Source of the DNA: Gemmatimonadota bacterium
Lineage (GTDB): Bacteria; Latescibacterota; UBA2968; UBA8231
DNA: 22,052 nucleotides
Assembly: GCA_018673255.1 (NCBI GenBank)
Contig: JABHDC010000025.1
Span: 1 to 22,052, forward strand
Reading direction: 5' to 3'
This document shows positions 17,401 through 22,052 of this stretch, one piece after another (positions within the stretch are counted from its first letter, which is position 1; each line of letters opens with the position of its first letter). A model generated the notes under the pieces. That model did not search any database. It worked only from the letters and a program-made list of their open reading frames with translations, and was not told the DNA's origin. The position numbers were made by a program, and so were the translations under genes.

Positions 17401-18762
17401 GTGCGCATCATCTACTTCGACATCGACTCACTGCGGCCCGATCACCTCGGCTGCTACGGTTACGACCGGCCCACATCTCCCAACATCGACGCCGTCGCTG
17501 CCCAGGGCATGTGCTTCGATCGTTGTTATGCCTCCGACTCGCCCTGCATGCCCTCCCGGCACGCGCTGATCTCCGGTCGTTTTGGCATCAACAATGGCGT
17601 CGTCACCCACGGGGGGCCCTTCTCGAAGATGCATCTGGAAGAGCGGGTCTACGGTGGTCCCGCGCCCGACAATCAACTGTTGCAGCGCCGCCTGCGAGAA
17701 GGCGGCGTGGATACGATCTCCTTCTCCAACTTCCCCTACCGCCATTGCGCCAACTGGTTCTCCTTCGGTTGGACCGAGGCCCACTCCCCCGATCTCCAAT
17801 CGGGCAGCGAAACGGCGCCTACCGTCAATCACGCCGTCCTGAACTGGCTGCGACGCAACGACGATCGGGATGACTACTTCCTCCATCTCAACTACTGGGA
17901 CGCGCATCGCACCTACCGGATGGATGCCTCATGGGCGGATCGCTTCGATGACATGCCCGTCTCCCAGACATGGCCAGACGAGGCGGCCATCGCCGGCCAT
18001 CAGACCAACACCGGTCCCTTCTCGGCGCAACGTCAATTCAAGGACAATGTCAGCACCCTTGATCTCATGCCCGGTGCCGTACGCAATCGGGCCGAGTTCG
18101 AGCAGATGGTCACCGGCTATGACGCATCCATCGCCTTCGTCGACCACCACGTCGGGCTGATCCTGGCTGAACTGGAATCACAGGGAGGCCTGCAGGACAC
18201 AGCCATCATCATCGGTGCCGACCACGGTGATGCCTTCGGGGAACACGGCATCTACTCCGACCACACCAATGCGGATGAATCGATCCATCGACTGCCGCTG
18301 ATCGTGAAGTGGCCTGGCGTCACACCGGCAGGCTCGCGCGATGGCTCCATGGTCTACCATCTCGATATGGCGCCGACCCTGTGCGAACTGACAGGCGCCG
18401 AGATCCCTTCACGATACGATGGGCGATCGCTGGCGCGTCACCTGCAAGGGACACCGGATTGGGATCGAGATTACCTGGTGTGGACCCACGGCCTCTACAC
18501 CCTGCAGCGCGGCGTGCGCACGCGCGACCATCTGCTACTCAAGACCTGGGACGACCACGGTTATCCCTTTGCGCCCACGCAGCTGTATGACATGAACACA
18601 GACCCGTATATGTCGACGGATCTCAGCCCGCAGGCACCGGAGGTGGTGGACCGGCTGAATACACACTACCAGACGTGGCTCGACGAGCAGAGCGCCGGGG
18701 CGTGGGCGATTCCGGATCCACTGATGGGCGAACTGGAGAGGCGGCGCAGTCTGGGCACGTAG
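17401..18762 (+). CDS. Sulfatase (type I, formylglycine-dependent), cytoplasmic type
   Basis: This is a 453-residue complete sulfatase. IIYFDIDSLRPDHLGCYGY opens the protein with metal-binding Asp residues (Asp7, Asp9, Asp14). CMPSR at 49-53 is the canonical CxPSR site whose Cys49 would become formylglycine. IIIGADHGDAFGEHG around two-thirds along supplies the C-terminal Asp/His metal ligands, and IVKWPG follows. GTG 17401 is chosen because GGGAG lies 10 nt upstream and the protein then starts directly at the first strand; the frame is open to GTG 17341, which would add 20 residues before the fold. There is no signal peptide. It differs clearly from the sulfatase at the left edge, so the two probably act on different sulfate positions. 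It is divergent from the transporter operon. Confidence 0.96.
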   Translation: MRIIYFDIDSLRPDHLGCYGYDRPTSPNIDAVAAQGMCFDRCYASDSPCMPSRHALISGRFGINNGVVTHGGPFSKMHLEERVYGGPAPDNQLLQRRLREGGVDTISFSNFPYRHCANWFSFGWTEAHSPDLQSGSETAPTVNHAVLNWLRRNDDRDDYFLHLNYWDAHRTYRMDASWADRFDDMPVSQTWPDEAAIAGHQTNTGPFSAQRQFKDNVSTLDLMPGAVRNRAEFEQMVTGYDASIAFVDHHVGLILAELESQGGLQDTAIIIGADHGDAFGEHGIYSDHTNADESIHRLPLIVKWPGVTPAGSRDGSMVYHLDMAPTLCELTGAEIPSRYDGRSLARHLQGTPDWDRDYLVWTHGLYTLQRGVRTRDHLLLKTWDDHGYPFAPTQLYDMNTDPYMSTDLSPQAPEVVDRLNTHYQTWLDEQSAGAWAIPDPLMGELERRRSLGT

Positions 18763-18772
18763 TCGACCCCGG

Positions 18773-18827
18773 CCCAGGCCCACGGATCTGTTGAGAGAAT
18801 CAGCAGGGGCGGCACTCACGGCCTGGG
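18773..18827. terminator. Candidate bidirectional terminator between convergent genes
   Basis: CCCAGGCC (18773-18780) and GGCCTGGG (18820-18827) are perfect 8-bp inverted copies. Inside them CTGTTGA (18787-18793) can pair with TCAGCAG (18799-18805), one pair being G-U, with a 5-nt loop. The structure fills most of the 91-bp gap between the sulfatase stop and the oppositely oriented nucleotidyltransferase stop. There is no clear U-tract, so intrinsic termination is uncertain. Confidence 0.4.
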
Positions 18828-18853
18828 ATCTCTGAACAGGCCACATGCGACCC

Positions 18854-19714
18854 TCAGATGGGGGTCGCCTCAACCAGTGACTCCGTCTCGGCCAGCAGCG
18901 CCTGCAGATCTGCTTGCTGCCCCTTCAGCACCGCCACACTCGCCGCCTCGCCAGGCCAGATCAACCCGCGCATTCGCTCAGCCAATCGTACCGGCAATCG
19001 ATCCAGGCGTGCCAGAGCGCCATCCATCTTCTTGTCCCCCGGGAAGTAGACCTCATTCACGGCGAACAGCACCTGCACCAGATTGTGCAGCACCTGCTGC
19101 ACGATGCTCGTCGTATAGATAACATCCTGCCGCTGGATGGCACTGTCGTAGTGGAAGTTCGCCGGCCAGAAGCGGGCCGCATCCAGATGGGTCGAGATAA
19201 TCCGTCCTCTCAGTCTGGATGGATACACGGCGATCGCCGCCTTCCAGTGCGCCAGCATGCCCGTCGGGTCGTCGATGACGACCATCGAATCCACATCCGA
19301 CAGGGCGCAGTGATTGTAGAATCCATTCGGTGTCCACGTGACCCGATCGCACCGCACGATGCCTTTCAAGCCTTCGGCGATACTCCCCTCGATCACATCG
19401 ATGTGCCGCAGCCAGCACTCAACCTTGCCAACCTCATACTCGAAGTCCGTGCCGCCCTGTTCAAAGGGATCATCCTCACCCCAGCAGATGACGTGGCTGA
19501 TGCGGGATGAGAAGTCCGTCGTCTCACGCCTCCGGTTGTCACAGGTCAGCACCTCTTCGGCGAACAGATACAGATCCAGATCCGATGCCGTATCATCCAC
19601 ACCCTTGGCGTGGGCTCCCCCCACAGCGATGCCGTAGTCTGAGCTGGCAAACTTGCGCACCAGTGGCGAGAGTTCCTCGACGATCTCGAGGATACCCGGG
19701 CTCAACTGCTTCAT
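18854..19714 (-). CDS. Nucleotidyltransferase-fold, DUF4037-like protein
   Basis: This 286-residue protein has the polymerase-beta-type nucleotidyltransferase signature GGAHAKG at 32-38 followed by SDLDLYL at 44-50, the GG/GS and DxD elements that bind nucleotide and metal. The C-terminal half (YPSRLRGRI, then helices with QVLHNLVQVLFAVNEVYFPGDKK) resembles the DUF4037 domain. Related proteins include antibiotic nucleotidyltransferases and minimal NTases, but the real substrate is unknown. The frame is open to 19978; ATG 19714 is chosen because AAGGAG lies 4 nt upstream and the fold starts there. It is isolated, convergent with the sulfatase and divergent from the yejA-like gene. Its link to the rest of the locus is not evident. 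Confidence 0.8.
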   Translation of the reverse strand: MKQLSPGILEIVEELSPLVRKFASSDYGIAVGGAHAKGVDDTASDLDLYLFAEEVLTCDNRRRETTDFSSRISHVICWGEDDPFEQGGTDFEYEVGKVECWLRHIDVIEGSIAEGLKGIVRCDRVTWTPNGFYNHCALSDVDSMVVIDDPTGMLAHWKAAIAVYPSRLRGRIISTHLDAARFWPANFHYDSAIQRQDVIYTTSIVQQVLHNLVQVLFAVNEVYFPGDKKMDGALARLDRLPVRLAERMRGLIWPGEAASVAVLKGQQADLQALLAETESLVEATPI

Positions 19715-19774
19715 GACACTCCTTGCCTGCAGGGGAACTGATTCGTCAGGTCGCTCTTTCAGGAGCCACACCCT

Positions 19775-19805
19775 ATTGTATCCTGCCTTCGACGTCTGAA
19801 GGCAA
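19775..19805 (-). promoter_or_regulatory. Weak promoter candidate for the nucleotidyltransferase gene
   Basis: On the minus strand TACAAT (19780-19775) is a good -10 match, with TTGCCT (19805-19800) 19 nt upstream as a partial -35. The spacing is longer than ideal. The -10 lies about 60 bp before the ATG. A 21-bp dyad covers most of this interval. Confidence 0.3.
19784..19804. promoter_or_regulatory. Perfect 7-7-7 dyad (candidate operator)
   Basis: TGCCTTC (19784-19790) and GAAGGCA (19798-19804) are perfect inverted copies around a 7-nt centre that itself contains the palindrome GACGTC. It overlaps the -35/-10 spacer of the candidate minus-strand promoter and lies 89 bp upstream of the yejA-like start, so one regulator could control both divergent genes. 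Confidence 0.45.
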
Positions 19806-19834
19806 GTCCGGCAGAGGCGCCCAATTGAATCGGC

Positions 19835-19904
19835 CTGAGAGATTCGACCTGGGCGGTACAACCTGTGAGAATCGACCTGTGAGATCCATTCTGTGAGATT
19901 CGTC
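19835..19904. repeat. 14-bp degenerate tandem repeat, five units, reaching into the yejA-like start
   Basis: Units start at 19835, 19849, 19863, 19877 and 19891, exactly 14 bp apart. Four share CTG(A/T)GAGA; the best-kept form is CTGTGAGAATCGAC, while the unit at 19849 (CTGGGCGGTACAAC) is diverged. A sixth, weaker unit may lie at 19821. The last unit contains the GTG start codon of the yejA-like gene. The period is not a multiple of three and the units contain TGA, so this is not coding repetition. Confidence 0.8.
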
Positions 19905-21746
19905 CTTTTCACCTCTATGACCGTCGCCATCACGGTGCTCAGCCTGACGGCCCAGTCTGCTCCGGGTGTGCCGGACACCCTTGCCAGCGTCGCCGTCCAT
20001 CGTTCGCATGCGCTGGGTATACACGGCGAAGTGAAATACCCGGCCCACTTCGTCGGCTTCGACTACACCAGCTCGGATGCAGTGAAGGGTGGCCACGTCC
20101 GTCTGCCCGCACTGGGCACCTTCGACAGCCTCAACCCTTTCATCATCAAAGGTGTCGCCGCTGCCGGTTCGGGCAGCTTCATTCACGCGCGATTGTGCAC
20201 GAAGGCGCAGGATGAACCTCTGTCGGAATACGCTCTCGTCGCAGAGACGATCCTCTTCCCTGATGATCGCTCCTGGGTCGCCTTCGAATTGCGTCCCGAG
20301 GCGACCTTCTCTGACGGTGAACCGATCCGGGCCGACGACGTCGTCTACTCCTTCGAGCTGTTCACGAAGCAGGGCGCTCCATTCTACCGGAGCTTCTACG
20401 CCGACGTGGACACGGTCTACGCCGTCGATTCCCTGACGGTGCGCTTCGACTTCTCAGGCACCACCAATCGCGAACTGCCTCTGATCATCGGCCAGATGCG
20501 CGTGCTGCCCAAGCACTACTGGGAACAGAGAGACTTCACCAAGACAACACTGGATCCACCGGTGGGCAGCGGCCCTTACCGGATCACCCACGTCGATCCA
20601 GGGCGAGCCATCACCTACGAGCGCATTGCCGATCACTGGTCTGACCCGCTGCCGGTGATGCGGGGACGCTACAATTTCGCCTCCATCACCTACGACTACT
20701 ATCGTGACAACACGGTGTCGCTGGAGGCCTTCAAGGCAGGCGAGTACGACTTCCGATCTGTCGGCAGCGCCAAGGAATGGGCCACGTCCTACGATCACCC
20801 CGCCGTCGAAGATGGACGGCTGGCAAAGGATGCCATTCAACACCAGATGATCCGTGGTATGGGTGGTTTCGTCTTCAACACACGGCGTGACAAGTTCGCC
20901 GATCCGCGTGTGCGTCGCGCCCTGGCCTATGCTTTTGACTTCGAATGGACGAATGCCACCCTGTTCTACGGTGCCTACGTACGCACGAGCAGTTTCTTCG
21001 CCAACTCAGAGTTGGCCTCGCGCGATGTAGCGACCGGACGTGCCCAGGAGATACTCGAGGAGTATCGTGGCCGAATCTCCGGGGATACCTTCGGACCCGC
21101 CTACCAACCCCCAAGTACCGATGGCGATGGCAACCTGCGCAGCAATCTGCGCCACGCACGCAGAGCCCTTCTCGATGCGGGATGGGAGATCCGCGAGGGT
21201 GCACTGACGAATGTCACAACAGGCGAGACGATGGAGATCGAATTTCTCCTGTCGTCACCATCCTACGAACGAGTGATCGGGCCCATGCGGTTGCACCTGC
21301 AACGACTGGGTATCGATGCCCGCATTCGCACGGTGGATGCCTCGCAATACACCAATCGTGTGCAGAGCTTCGACTTCGACATCATCGTCACCACGTGGAA
21401 CCAGTATCTGAGCCCGGGCAACGAGCAGCGCAACTACTGGTCATCAGGTGCCGCCGATGCGCCGGGTAGCCGTAACTATGCCGGCATCCGGGATCCAGTT
21501 GTGGACGAGCTGGTCGAGCGATTGATCGCGGCACAGACTCGACACGAACAGGTGTCGGTGGCCCGGGCGCTGGATCGGGTGCTGGCCCTCAGCCACTATG
21601 TGATCCCTCACTGGCACATGGCTGAACACCGACTCGTCTACTGGAATCGCTTCTCACGGCCGGCGCAGACACCGCTGATCAGTCTGGGATTCATCGACAC
21701 GTGGTGGGTCGATCCGGCGAAGGAAGCTGTGCTGGCAGACCGTTAG
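19893..21746 (+). CDS. YejA-like periplasmic solute-binding protein (family 5)
   Basis: This 617-residue protein starts MRFVLFTSMTVAITVLSLTA with probable cleavage after QSA near residue 23; there is no lipobox. HALGIHGEVKYPAHFVGF, AVKGGHVRLPALGTFDSLNP at 63-82 and FELRPEATFSDGEPIRADDV are typical of the YejA branch, whose E. coli member feeds a peptide importer (YejBEF, microcin C uptake). The C-terminal WNQYLSPGNEQRNYWSS and PHWHMAEHRLVYW fit the same branch. GTG 19893 is used because it gives a complete signal peptide; ATG 19917 is an alternative, and neither has a good ribosome site. No permease gene follows, since the next gene faces the other way, so it is an orphan here. It might serve the Opp-type importer upstream or one elsewhere. 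Confidence 0.93.
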   Translation: MRFVLFTSMTVAITVLSLTAQSAPGVPDTLASVAVHRSHALGIHGEVKYPAHFVGFDYTSSDAVKGGHVRLPALGTFDSLNPFIIKGVAAAGSGSFIHARLCTKAQDEPLSEYALVAETILFPDDRSWVAFELRPEATFSDGEPIRADDVVYSFELFTKQGAPFYRSFYADVDTVYAVDSLTVRFDFSGTTNRELPLIIGQMRVLPKHYWEQRDFTKTTLDPPVGSGPYRITHVDPGRAITYERIADHWSDPLPVMRGRYNFASITYDYYRDNTVSLEAFKAGEYDFRSVGSAKEWATSYDHPAVEDGRLAKDAIQHQMIRGMGGFVFNTRRDKFADPRVRRALAYAFDFEWTNATLFYGAYVRTSSFFANSELASRDVATGRAQEILEEYRGRISGDTFGPAYQPPSTDGDGNLRSNLRHARRALLDAGWEIREGALTNVTTGETMEIEFLLSSPSYERVIGPMRLHLQRLGIDARIRTVDASQYTNRVQSFDFDIIVTTWNQYLSPGNEQRNYWSSGAADAPGSRNYAGIRDPVVDELVERLIAAQTRHEQVSVARALDRVLALSHYVIPHWHMAEHRLVYWNRFSRPAQTPLISLGFIDTWWVDPAKEAVLADR

Positions 21747-21775
21747 AGGGCTGATAAAATGGCCGTGTCAATCAA

Positions 21776-21800
21776 CCGCTCCGGGCTAGCGGGTCACCCG
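21776..21800 (+). terminator. Possible hairpin downstream of the yejA-like gene
   Basis: CCGCT (21776-21780) pairs with AGCGG (21788-21792) around a 7-nt loop; an alternative CGGG-TCA-CCCG hairpin occupies 21790-21799. The mutually exclusive stems lie 30 nt after the stop codon. No U-tract follows, so termination is only a possibility. Confidence 0.25.
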
Positions 21801-21854
21801 GTCGACATCGACACGTTTGGCAATCCGGTGATGGATCGCGTCTCAGGCTGCCAT

Positions 21855-21887
21855 TGATCCTGGACTGCCCGCCGTCCTGACCGATCA
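21855..21887 (-). terminator. Imperfect hairpin just after the regulator stop codon
   Basis: TGATC (21855-21859) pairs with GATCA (21883-21887), and GGAC (21862-21865) with GTCC (21874-21877), with unequal internal bulges. It starts 10 nt past the regulator stop in its reading direction. A U-run is missing. Confidence 0.3.
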
Positions 21888-21897
21888 GTGCCTTGCG

Positions 21898-22052
21898 TTA
21901 TCTGTTCGGGTCAGGCAGCCGCTGTCGCTCCTGCTCCAGGATGCGATAGACCTTGTTGCGGCTGGTTCCCAGCAACCGCGCAGCCTCTGATACGTTGCCA
22001 CTGCACATGTCCATGGCCCGGTGCAGCACGGCCAACCGCGCCTGATCCGCCG
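21898..22052 (-). CDS. C-terminal Fis-type helix-turn-helix of a regulator, N-terminus off the right edge
   Basis: Only the last 50 codons and the TAA stop are in the window. They read LHRAMDMCSGNVSEAARLLG followed by TSRNKVYRILEQE and a short polar tail (RQRLPDPNR). This is the Fis-family HTH (HTH_8), with GNVSEAARLLGTSRNKVYRI forming the turn and recognition helix. This domain usually ends NtrC-type sigma-54-dependent activators and response regulators, but can also end PAS- or GAF-sensor regulators, and the missing N-terminus decides which. It converges with the yejA-like gene across 151 bp that hold two weak hairpins and no gene. Whether it controls this locus is not shown. Confidence 0.85.
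   Translation of the reverse strand, partial: ADQARLAVLHRAMDMCSGNVSEAARLLGTSRNKVYRILEQERQRLPDPNR

Noticed and set aside
19715..19978. Upstream extension of the nucleotidyltransferase frame
   Set aside because: It crosses the 14-bp repeats and overlaps the yejA-like start; AAGGAG upstream of 19714 marks the true start.
1..22052. CRISPR arrays, tRNA or rRNA genes, insertion sequences, prophage genes
   Set aside because: No regular repeat-spacer pattern, cloverleaf-like sequence, transposase or phage gene was seen on either strand.

Overview
The window reads as a chromosomal segment of a GC-rich (roughly 60 percent G+C by eye), diderm, probably uncultivated bacterium. The two complete solute-binding proteins have Sec-type signal peptides with no lipobox cysteine, as expected for a periplasm. 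The mix of several sulfatases, a phytanoyl-CoA-dioxygenase-like protein, a GHL6-type hypothetical glycosidase, a ceramidase-fold protein and FAD_oxidored-type flavoproteins is typical of glycan-degrading lineages such as Latescibacterota, Poribacteria and Planctomycetota. That placement is inferred from gene repertoire only.

Layout. (1) 1-2766, minus strand: a GHL6-like glycosidase followed after 1 nt by a sulfatase that runs off the left edge. (2) 2956-7677, plus strand: a large (alpha/alpha)-barrel-like protein of unknown function, a ceramidase-fold protein that starts directly after its stop codon, and, after 111 bp, a YhiN/HI0933-type flavoprotein. (3) 17173-7679, minus strand: eight co-directional genes in tight array, in transcription order PhyH-like dioxygenase, periplasmic binding protein, OppB, OppC, OppD and OppF transporter subunits, FAD-dependent oxidoreductase, and short-chain dehydrogenase. 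(4) 17401-18762, plus strand: a second sulfatase, divergent from the operon. (5) 18854-19714, minus: a stand-alone nucleotidyltransferase/DUF4037-like protein, divergent from (6) 19893-21746, plus: a YejA-like periplasmic binding protein without its own permeases. (7) 21898-22052, minus: the C-terminal Fis-type helix-turn-helix of a regulator that enters from the right edge.

How it may work together (inference): a complete Opp/Dpp-type ABC importer brings a small sulfated, sugar-containing ligand into the cell. Two sulfatases, a GHL6-like hydrolase, the barrel protein and the ceramidase-fold hydrolase, none of which shows a signal peptide, would then process it in the cytoplasm, and two flavoproteins, an SDR and a non-haem iron dioxygenase would oxidise the products. 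The substrate cannot be read from the sequence. The ceramidase-fold protein has Arg where true neutral ceramidases have their catalytic Ser, so a sphingolipid substrate should not be assumed.

Non-coding features worth noting are a five-unit 14-bp degenerate tandem repeat running into the yejA-like start codon, a perfect 21-bp dyad beside it, a 14-bp palindrome upstream of the PhyH gene, an 11-bp tandem duplication at the GHL6 start, and an inverted repeat in the convergent gap at 18763-18853. No tRNA, rRNA, CRISPR array or insertion sequence was seen. No gene-free stretch exceeds 300 bp.
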